Source of the DNA: Spirosomataceae bacterium
GTDB taxonomy: Bacteria > Bacteroidota > Bacteroidia > Cytophagales > Spirosomataceae
DNA length: 12,233 nucleotides
NCBI GenBank assembly: GCA_030731175.1
Contig: JANQUM010000009.1
Location: 1 to 12,233, forward strand
Direction of reading: 5' to 3'
In this document: one piece after another, positions 6,290 to 12,233 of the stretch
Numbering within the stretch: the stretch's first letter is position 1
Layout: each line of letters begins with the position of its first letter
Made by a program: the position numbers and the translations under genes
Notes under the pieces: model-generated
What the model saw: only the letters and a program-made list of their open reading frames with translations
What the model was told of the DNA's origin: nothing
Databases searched by the model: none

Positions 6290-9200
6290 TTATTTTGTGC
6301 AGTAGAACATGTGATTTCCGCAGGTTTTCATAAAGCGTACATCGCAGCCGTTTCGTGATTTTATCAAAAACGCTTTTTGGTCATAATCCCCAAGGTTTAA
6401 CGTGCTATACTGTGTGCGGTGATCTTTCCCGTAGCCAATATTTCCAACCGTGCCGTATGGTACCGTTGTATTTGAAAACATGGAAGCATTTGCCGCTGAC
6501 CAGCCATTTGCGTAACCCATCGAACGGAAAATGCGATCTAAAAATACTCTGTCAACTTCGTTGTTGGAGTAAGCGTTATTTAGTTTGTTATAAAATTCTG
6601 AAGGTGATAACGCGTGAGAATTTCCAAACTCGGTATTTGAGCCTAATTTTTTTAACGTTTTTGGTTCGTAAGAATACCGCATAAATAACGGCTCTTTACC
6701 CGTATCACAGCCACAATCTACACCACCGATAATTTCAGAATTACCTGTATTTGCATCTGCGGCAGCAGCAATTTCGGCGTCGTCCATGTTAAGTTCAACG
6801 GGTTGATCAATTGCAGGGGCTTGTGGCAGTGCTTCACCAGATATCGCAGTTCCGTCTTGTTCCACAGAATCTACTGCGATAATCGGAGCTGCTGCTTCGC
6901 CTGAAACAATTGGCAACTCTTCGCCAGAAGGATTACAACCTTTCAATAACCACCAAAGCAATAACGCAAGTAGAACTGCCGCTAAAAGAGCAAATAACCA
7001 CCTTGGAATACCTCCACCAGCCGATGCAACTCCGCCGGCATCACTTAAAGCAGTTGCTGTACCAACCGGTGGAGTCGTTGCAGCAACTGGCGTTGGTTTA
7101 GGAACGTTAGCTGCGGCGACTGGCGTTGGTTTAGCAATATTGGCTGCAGTTACTGGATTTGGTTTAGTAACGTTAGTTGCGGCGACAGCTCCTGCTTTTC
7201 CGTCGCTTTTCATCGCAGCGGCAGCAATTGCGGCGGCTCCTGCCACTCCTGCCGCACCAGCGATGCCACCATTATCGCTTTTCGGCATGATGGCCGGTTT
7301 AGGTTTAGGAATTGGTAAATCAACAACTTTTTCTTCAGGAATAGTGACGGGAGCGATTGCTGAGGCTCCAGTAATTCCGACAATTTCCCAAGGGAATGAT
7401 AAACCCGCTGCTCCTGCCGCCAAAAATGGAAACAGGAGTAATAAAGCAGATTCGTTTTCATAAGGACAACTTCTCGCAATTTCTTTATGATTTCCAGCTT
7501 TTAAAACAACGAAATGCTCGCCGTTTTCTTCCACGGTGATATAGCGTTCTCTGATTTCACGATTTTTCTGAACGGAAGCTAACCCATTATCTCTTGCTCC
7601 GGCGGTTGGGTACCCCTCGCTTCGTAATAATACTTCACCTTGACGATCAAGCATGGCAAAGTAATATTCGCCATCGGTTTTAAATGTTCTGAATCCTTCG
7701 GCGGGCGTTTCATCGTGATTTTTGTACGCATCGCAGTCAAGGTACTCGTCTTCGTTGCGGTTTTTTAAAGCTAACCATGGGAATGCACCAGTTCCTGATA
7801 AGAATCCGAATGCAGCCGTTGCGGCGGCGTTACTTTTATACGGGCAGCTTCGGGCAATTTCTTTGTGATTACCTGCTTTCAGAATCACAAAATGTTCGCC
7901 TTCGTCTTCTACGAAACTGTATCGCTCGTTTAATTCACGGTTTTTCTGAACAGAAGCCAAACCGTTATCTCGTGCTCCTGTGGTTGGATAGCCTTCGCTT
8001 CTTAACAAAACTTCGCCTTTGCTATCAAGCATCGCGAAGTAATACTCGTCATCCGTCTTGAAAGTTCGGAAACCTTCAACCGGAGTTTCTTCATGATTTT
8101 TGTACGCTTCGCAATCAAGATACTCGTCTTCATTTAGTCCGCTTTTCACTTCAACTGCTGGCAAATCGACGTTGATTACAAAGTTACTCGTTTCGGTATT
8201 AATAACAGCTTCTTCTATCACAACTCCGAATTTATCGGCGTAAGTTTTAATAGAAATTAAGTTACTATCTAATTGCCTTTGGGCTTCGCTTTCGCTTGCA
8301 AAAAACGCAGAGCGAGCGATTTCCTGACGATTTCCAGCCCGCAAAACGAAATAGTATTTGCCGTCTTCTTCTTTTATTTCGTGTTGATCAGTCATGCTTG
8401 CGTTACGGATTACAGTTTTTATACCGTTATCACGCCCGCCTTTGCCAGAATACCCCTGACTATAAAGAACAGGCTGCCCGTTTGCACCGTAAAAAATGAA
8501 ATAATGGTATTTATCTTCCGCACGTAAGGTCTGAAAGCCTTTCTCGTTTGTGTCGGCTTTAACGTCAAAGTTATAAACGTTCCCTCGCTTCTTTCGCTTT
8601 GCAGGCTGTGGATATTCTTTTTCAAAATCGCGAGCCGTATTTTTTACGTGTAAGATTGCTGCTTCGGCGGTGGCTTTTGATGTAAATGTTCGGCTTCGGG
8701 CAATTTCGGCTTGGTTGCGGGCTTTCAGAATGAAGTAATACGACCCATTTTCTTCAATCAACTCAAAGCGTTCTTCTTTTTTGCTAGCGGCAATAATCTG
8801 CCGAATTCGCTTATCCCGTTTTCCAATTGTATCAAATTTCCTACTAAAAAGTATTGGTTTCCCGTCAACATCATTGTAGAAAAAGCTGTGCGTATTTCCG
8901 TCAATCTCAAGAGTTTCGAAGCCGTACTTATTAGATTTTGAAGGCAACGTAAAATCGTATAATAAGCTGTAATCGATATTACTTAGCGAAGGCATTTGCA
9001 CAAACTTTGACTGCACACTTTCTGAAGTTGTGGTAACTTCTACTGTGTATTGAGCTTCGTCTGAGGCATCCTCAATTATTGCCCGCATTGCTTGTTGGGC
9101 GGCCGCGGCAGTATCATACGTAGCACTTTCGGCAACAGAATTTCCGTCAAGTAAAAATGAAAACTTATTACCTGACAATCTGTACGCACTTTCGTTTGGC

Positions 9201-9340
9201 AAGGCAGTAGTTAACGCCCTGATTGCCACAATGCACTCATCTTGACTAGGAAATGATTTGCTTTGAGCGAGGAGTGTGCCGCTGTCTGTTGTTAGCGAAA
9301 ACGAAAATTGATCCTCAGTTTGACTTACGTAGAACTTCAT
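6290..9340 (-). CDS. Large DUF1508 (YegP-like) repeat protein with membrane anchor and uncharacterised Cys-containing C-terminal domain
   Basis: The product has 1016 residues and no signal peptide. Residues 1-635 hold about ten DUF1508 half-repeats, equal to five YegP-like units. They start near residues 1, 52, 139, 190, 267, 320, 422, 471, 548 and 597; the first two are degenerate. Typical cores are EYYFAMLDxxGEVLLRSEGY..ARDNGLASVQKN and GEHFVxLKAGNHKEIARS. Units four and five are near-copies. Each ends in a hydrophobic stretch (about 507-524 and 631-653), then an Ala/Pro-rich linker (690-760) with an 11-residue tandem repeat. A transmembrane helix follows at about 779-800 (RWLFALLAAV...). 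After it come an acidic linker and a C-terminal domain (about 885-1016) with FLDRIFRSMGYANGW, GTVGNIGYGK and CDVRFMKTCGNHMFYC, which I cannot assign. DUF1508 has no settled biochemical role. The helix-hairpin-helix gene lies 20 bases upstream, so the two are probably co-transcribed. Function is unknown. Confidence 0.9.
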   Translation of the reverse strand: MKFYVSQTEDQFSFSLTTDSGTLLAQSKSFPSQDECIVAIRALTTALPNESAYRLSGNKFSFLLDGNSVAESATYDTAAAAQQAMRAIIEDASDEAQYTVEVTTTSESVQSKFVQMPSLSNIDYSLLYDFTLPSKSNKYGFETLEIDGNTHSFFYNDVDGKPILFSRKFDTIGKRDKRIRQIIAASKKEERFELIEENGSYYFILKARNQAEIARSRTFTSKATAEAAILHVKNTARDFEKEYPQPAKRKKRGNVYNFDVKADTNEKGFQTLRAEDKYHYFIFYGANGQPVLYSQGYSGKGGRDNGIKTVIRNASMTDQHEIKEEDGKYYFVLRAGNRQEIARSAFFASESEAQRQLDSNLISIKTYADKFGVVIEEAVINTETSNFVINVDLPAVEVKSGLNEDEYLDCEAYKNHEETPVEGFRTFKTDDEYYFAMLDSKGEVLLRSEGYPTTGARDNGLASVQKNRELNERYSFVEDEGEHFVILKAGNHKEIARSCPYKSNAAATAAFGFLSGTGAFPWLALKNRNEDEYLDCDAYKNHDETPAEGFRTFKTDGEYYFAMLDRQGEVLLRSEGYPTAGARDNGLASVQKNREIRERYITVEENGEHFVVLKAGNHKEIARSCPYENESALLLLFPFLAAGAAGLSFPWEIVGITGASAIAPVTIPEEKVVDLPIPKPKPAIMPKSDNGGIAGAAGVAGAAAIAAAAMKSDGKAGAVAATNVTKPNPVTAANIAKPTPVAAANVPKPTPVAATTPPVGTATALSDAGGVASAGGGIPRWLFALLAAVLLALLLWWLLKGCNPSGEELPIVSGEAAAPIIAVDSVEQDGTAISGEALPQAPAIDQPVELNMDDAEIAAAADANTGNSEIIGGVDCGCDTGKEPLFMRYSYEPKTLKKLGSNTEFGNSHALSPSEFYNKLNNAYSNNEVDRVFLDRIFRSMGYANGWSAANASMFSNTTVPYGTVGNIGYGKDHRTQYSTLNLGDYDQKAFLIKSRNGCDVRFMKTCGNHMFYCTK
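7076..7174 (-). repeat. Three tandem 33-bp coding repeats (11-residue Ala/Pro linker motif)
   Basis: Residues 723-755 of the DUF1508 protein read as three 11-residue units: NVTKPNPVTAA, NIAKPTPVAAA and NVPKPTPVAAT. The DNA repeats with the same 33-base period (GGTTTAGNAA... on the + strand). The unit resembles the flexible Pro/Ala spacers that separate a membrane helix from soluble domains. Copy number is likely to vary between strains. Confidence 0.8.
7454..8134 (-). repeat. Two 126-residue-period copies within the DUF1508 gene
   Basis: Residues 403-503 (bases 7832-8134) and 529-629 (bases 7454-7756) both start NEDEYLDC.AYKNH and end KAGNHKEIARSCPY. By eye about 85 of 101 aligned residues match, with an offset of exactly 126 residues (378 bases). 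Many matching codons differ synonymously, so the duplication is not very recent. The other units of the protein are much more diverged. Confidence 0.85.
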
Positions 9341-9360
9341 TGAAACTTGGGGGTTAAGAT

Positions 9361-9873
9361 TTAAACAATACGGCCTTTATCGAGTTCAGATTGCCATTTT
9401 TTCAATTCGTCCCAACGTCCTTCCATCGCTAGTGCCGCCTGTTTGGGCCACGTGGTAGGGTCGTGCATCAAATAGCGTGATCCTGCTCTTTCTAATATTT
9501 TTTTTATTTCTGGAATTTCGATTTTAGACAAATCAGCAAAAGTATAAATGGAAGCCTCGTGGAACAGTTTTTCAATTTTAGGTCCAATTCCTTCCACGAT
9601 TTTTAGGTCGTCTTTTTGGGTATCAATAACTACTTGGTGCTCAAATAGCGAGTTTACATCTGATTCTCCCGAAGGTTTTTCGGAGAACTCATTTCCCAAT
9701 TTGCTATGCTTCTTTTTTCTGCAAGCCGCTAATTCTTCTTCAATGAAGTCGGATCGATGTTTTTCATCAATAATCTTATTGCGGAGGTTTTTAAGGCTTT
9801 GCTCGTACCACCAAATGATGATCGCAACAGAAGTTAACCATGCCACAAGGTAAAGCCAGGGGAAACTAAACAT
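9361..9873 (-). CDS. Membrane-anchored helix-hairpin-helix protein
   Basis: This 170-residue protein has three parts. An N-terminal hydrophobic helix (about residues 4-22, FPWLYLVAWLTSVAIIIWW) should anchor it in the inner membrane. A charged helical stretch (about 24-56) could form a coiled coil, followed by a polar linker to about 85. The C-terminal domain starts with DDLKIVEGIGPKIEKLF (88-104), a classic helix-hairpin-helix with the GIG turn, then YTFADLSKIEIPEIKKIL, GSRYLMHDPTTWPKQA and a closing GRWDELKKW helix. HhH modules usually bind DNA non-specifically, but this membrane-tethered type is also seen as a possible protein-interaction module. Which applies here is open. The gene ends 20 bases before the DUF1508-repeat gene, which also encodes a single-pass membrane protein, so the two may act together. 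Confidence 0.85.
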   Translation of the reverse strand: MFSFPWLYLVAWLTSVAIIIWWYEQSLKNLRNKIIDEKHRSDFIEEELAACRKKKHSKLGNEFSEKPSGESDVNSLFEHQVVIDTQKDDLKIVEGIGPKIEKLFHEASIYTFADLSKIEIPEIKKILERAGSRYLMHDPTTWPKQAALAMEGRWDELKKWQSELDKGRIV

Positions 9874-10043
9874 AGCTGTTCGTCAAAGTATTGGGTTTCA
9901 TAGATATACGGCACTTTATATGGCTCTAAAACGATTTTTGTTACCAACCTTCGGCTATACACTTTACCAAAGCAATTTATATAAAAAGTTTGGATTGTTC
10001 GTAAATCTGACGGAGTAAATGATAAATCGTCACTAATATCACG

Positions 10044-10077
10044 AAAAAAGCGACCCCGCAGTTACGGAATCGCTTTT
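10044..10077 (-). terminator. Intrinsic terminator of rho
   Basis: An 8-bp stem (10046-10053 AAAAGCGA with 10070-10077 TCGCTTTT) and an inner 3-bp CCG/CGG stem form a hairpin that starts three bases after the rho stop codon. Read leftward, the second arm continues into a run of six T. This is a good Rho-independent terminator for the rho gene. The roughly 170 bases from it to the HhH gene start at 9873 hold no gene I can support and presumably carry the promoter of that gene pair. Confidence 0.75.
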
Positions 10078-10080
10078 AGA

Positions 10081-11766
10081 TTAACGGTTCATGGAGAGCA
10101 GAAACTCTTCGTTGTTTCTGGTTCCTTTCATTTTGCTGAGTAAGAATTCCATTGCCTCCATGGGATTCATATCAGCGAGGTATTTCCGCAACAACCACAT
10201 TTTCTGCATTTCGTCTTTGTCCATTAGCAAGTCTTCTCGACGTGTGCCAGAGGCTAAAATATCAATGGATGGATAAACCCGTTTGTTTGCAAGGCGACGA
10301 TCAAGTTGGAGTTCCATGTTACCTGTACCTTTGAATTCTTCAAAGATAACTTCGTCCATTTTTGAACCGGTATCAATCAACGCCGTGGCAACAATTGTTA
10401 ATGAACCTCCGTTTTCGACATTTCTTGCCGCTCCAAAAAATCTTTTCGGACGATGCAACGCATTGGCGTCAACACCACCAGATAATATTTTACCAGAGGA
10501 AGGTATAACTGTGTTATAAGCTCTTGCTAGACGTGTTATTGAATCTAACAGAATTACTACATCATGACCAGATTCTACAAGTCTTTTGGCTTTTTGTAAC
10601 ACGATTTCAGAAACTTTCACGTGCCGGTCTGCGGTTTCGTCAAACGTAGATGAAATCACCTCAGCCCGCACGCTGCGTTGCATATCCGTAACTTCTTCGG
10701 GGCGTTCATCAATTAATAAAATTAACAAATACACTTCGGGGTGATTTCGGGTAATGGCATTCGCGATTTCTTTGAGCAAAACTGTTTTACCAGTCTTTGG
10801 CTGTGCCACAATCATTCCACGCTGTCCTTTACCGATTGGTGCAAATAAATCAAGCACCCGTGTTGACATTAAATCCGGACGTGTACTGAGGTTTAATTTT
10901 TCTTCAGGGAAAAGTGGCGTTAAGTATTCAAACGGTACGCGATCACGAATTTGCTCGGTCGTTTTGCCGTTTACTGAAATCACTTTCAGGAGTGCAAAAT
11001 ATTTTTCTCCGTCTTTCGGCGGTCTTACAGACCCCAAAATCGTATCTCCAGTTTTCAGACCAAAAAGCTTTATTTGAGAAGGGGAAACGTAAATATCATC
11101 TGGGCTGGCGAGGTAATTATAATCTGCTGAACGAAGGAAACCGTAACTTCCTTCTGACATAATTTCTAAAACGCCTTGATTCTCAACAATTCCGTCGAAT
11201 TCTTTGACTAAATTATTAAAGTTACGTTTGATGTTTCGCTGATACTCGTCTGTTTTACGCTTTTGACGTTGGTCATTTTTGTCGTCAGAATCATCCTCGT
11301 TCTTTGACGATGGCTCGTTTTTCTGACGAGTATCGTTCTTTCTTGAATCTTGTTGACGGTTATTTCGCTCTTTTTTCTCCGGAATGGCAGGAGCTTCAAT
11401 CCCCAATTCTTCGTCTGTAATATCAGGTATTTCAGCCGCAAAGTCTTCTAATTCTTTGCTAATTTCCGGTGCTCTGTCCTCTTCGTTTTTATTTCCACGA
11501 TTTCGGTCAGCATTATCAGAACGCTTACGATTGTTATCGTCAGAGCTTTTTTTAGCCGGCATTCGCTTGCGAGGGGCTTTAGAAGCGTTATCCGAATCTT
11601 TTATTTTCTCAACTTTGCTATCGTCGTTTCCGTTATTACTGGTAGCAAGTATTTCGACGATCAAGTCTTTTTTTGATTTTCCTTTACTATCTGAAATACC
11701 AATTTCGGTGCTAATTTGTCTTAGTTCAGCAATTAGCTTTGGTTTCAAATCTTGTTCGGTATACAT
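10081..11766 (-). CDS. rho: Transcription termination factor Rho
   Basis: This 561-residue protein is the hexameric RNA helicase that ends transcription; it is longer than E. coli Rho (419). Residues 1-42 form the Rho_N helical domain (LKPKLIAELRQ...KSKKDLIVEIL). Residues about 43-180 are a low-complexity insertion rich in Asn, Asp, Lys, Arg and Ser, common in Bacteroidota Rho and probably disordered. The RNA-binding cold-shock domain follows (about 195-270), with RNP1-like GSYGFLR and the DDIYVSPSQI segment. The ATPase core has Walker A PKTGKT (323-328), LLIDERPEEVTDM, Walker B VVILLDSITR (Asp408), the Q-loop GGVDANALHRPKRFFGAARN (430-449) and the R-loop region LDRRLANKRVYPS. The C-terminus is the conserved MKGTRNNEEFLLSMNR. 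All catalytic motifs look intact. It appears to be monocistronic, with its own terminator just downstream. Confidence 0.98.
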   Translation of the reverse strand: MYTEQDLKPKLIAELRQISTEIGISDSKGKSKKDLIVEILATSNNGNDDSKVEKIKDSDNASKAPRKRMPAKKSSDDNNRKRSDNADRNRGNKNEEDRAPEISKELEDFAAEIPDITDEELGIEAPAIPEKKERNNRQQDSRKNDTRQKNEPSSKNEDDSDDKNDQRQKRKTDEYQRNIKRNFNNLVKEFDGIVENQGVLEIMSEGSYGFLRSADYNYLASPDDIYVSPSQIKLFGLKTGDTILGSVRPPKDGEKYFALLKVISVNGKTTEQIRDRVPFEYLTPLFPEEKLNLSTRPDLMSTRVLDLFAPIGKGQRGMIVAQPKTGKTVLLKEIANAITRNHPEVYLLILLIDERPEEVTDMQRSVRAEVISSTFDETADRHVKVSEIVLQKAKRLVESGHDVVILLDSITRLARAYNTVIPSSGKILSGGVDANALHRPKRFFGAARNVENGGSLTIVATALIDTGSKMDEVIFEEFKGTGNMELQLDRRLANKRVYPSIDILASGTRREDLLMDKDEMQKMWLLRKYLADMNPMEAMEFLLSKMKGTRNNEEFLLSMNR

Positions 11767-12081
11767 AGAATAAATTATAGTGTTTGAATATTAGAAATAT
11801 CACATTCAGAAGTTCAACAGAACAAAATAAGTCTGTTTAAACATTGAACGGACGTTGTTGTAGTGTTTGAGTAGGGTACGCAAAATCTGAATAAATAAAT
11901 GTGCCATAACGGCAAAATTATGTGCGTATGTAAACGTGCTTATTGCGTTGAGATAAAGTTTGTACCAAGAAATATGATGGATAGCTGGTTTAATGACGCG
12001 GGTTAAGGTGTGCGATACCAGTATTTGATAGTACAATCTTAAGTTGAATTTTACAAAAAATCAAACTATCAGCACAAAATT
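11767..12081. other. 315-base intergenic region between dapF and rho
   Basis: I see no convincing gene here. A 76-codon leftward frame (11806-12036) has no family resemblance and no supporting start signal. The region should hold the rho promoter and a long rho leader. I could not find a clear Bacteroidota-type promoter (TTTG with TANNTTTG), only near matches. A weak AT-rich inverted repeat lies near the dapF end and is listed separately. Confidence 0.5.
12026..12071 (-). terminator. Weak AT-rich nested inverted repeat after dapF
   Basis: TGATAGT (12026-12032) pairs with ACTATCA (12065-12071). Inside, TTGA-A-TTTT (12044-12052) pairs with AAAATCAA (12057-12064) with one bulged base and an ACAA loop. 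It lies 10 bases past the dapF stop codon, where a terminator is expected. The stems are AT-rich and chance pairing is possible. Confidence 0.25.
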
Positions 12082-12233
12082 TTACATTTCCCCCGTAAAG
12101 ACCCGTTTGGCGGGGCCAGAAAGATAAATATTTGTTATTTCTGGAGAATTTTCAGCAGCTTCAAAAGAAACTGATAGGTCACCGCCGAGGGTTTTTATAG
12201 TTACTGGAATTGTAAAATTACCTCGTTTTACAG
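12082..12233 (-). CDS. dapF: Diaminopimelate epimerase, C-terminal fragment
   Basis: Read leftward from the window edge, a frame is open for 49 residues and ends with TAA at 12082-12084. The rest of the gene lies beyond base 12233. The fragment contains RGNFTIPVTIKTLGGDLSV and closes with NIYLSGPAKRVFTGEM. This matches the C-terminal end of DapF, where a GG-L-V/I strand pair and a final (T/S)GPA..V(F/Y)xGE segment are conserved. DapF converts LL- to meso-diaminopimelate for lysine and peptidoglycan synthesis. The catalytic cysteines lie outside the window, so the call rests on the tail alone. It is on the same strand as rho but 315 bases away, so co-transcription is doubtful. Confidence 0.8.
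   Translation of the reverse strand, partial: VKRGNFTIPVTIKTLGGDLSVSFEAAENSPEITNIYLSGPAKRVFTGEM

Noticed and set aside
7076..7174. Short regular repeats considered as a CRISPR array
   Set aside because: The 33-base units are contiguous with no spacers and encode an in-frame 11-residue linker motif.
7140..7463. Ala/Pro-rich rightward ORF of 107 codons
   Set aside because: It is the antisense shadow of the Ala/Pro-rich linker of the DUF1508 protein; GC-rich Ala codons rarely produce stops on the other strand.
11806..12036. 76-codon leftward ORF upstream of rho
   Set aside because: Its composition is unlike a folded protein of this genome, it resembles no family I know, and it lies in an AT-rich intergenic stretch.

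Overview
The window looks like a chromosomal segment of a Gram-negative Bacteroidota, probably Cytophagales-like. This rests on protein character, not on a search. Rho carries a long charged N-terminal insertion. A KDO-8-phosphate phosphatase points to LPS synthesis. Prc and an FKBP both have signal peptides. Ribosome binding sites are weak, and the DNA is AT-rich by eye. I see no insertion sequences, phage genes, CRISPR arrays or RNA genes.

Left part (1-2741, mostly + strand): the 3' end of a SpmA/SpmB-type nucleoside-recognition (Gate) membrane protein comes first. A hairpin terminator follows, then a small leftward YgaP-like (DUF2892) membrane protein, with a doubtful 34-codon ORF just upstream of it. 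A rightward two-gene cassette encodes a type III polyketide synthase and a SAM methyltransferase that overlap by one base; it probably makes a methylated phenolic or pyrone lipid. A strong hairpin at 2759-2796 closes the cassette against the convergent prc gene.

Middle (2815-6207, - strand): in transcription order these are kdsC, an exported FKBP-type prolyl isomerase and the tail-specific protease prc. They form a plausible envelope group: one LPS sugar-phosphate phosphatase and two exported protein-folding or processing enzymes.

Right-middle (6290-9873, - strand): a two-gene unit encodes a membrane-anchored helix-hairpin-helix protein and then a 1016-residue protein. The second protein has about ten DUF1508 (YegP-like) half-repeats, hydrophobic inserts, an Ala/Pro tandem-repeat linker, one clear transmembrane helix and a Cys-containing C-terminal domain I cannot assign. 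This is the least explained and most interesting part of the window. A hairpin at 6238-6273 follows it.

Right end (10044-12233, - strand): rho has its own intrinsic terminator and a 315-base upstream gap. The 3' end of dapF (diaminopimelate epimerase) runs off the window edge. Most of the window is housekeeping; the polyketide cassette and the DUF1508/HhH pair are the accessory-looking parts.
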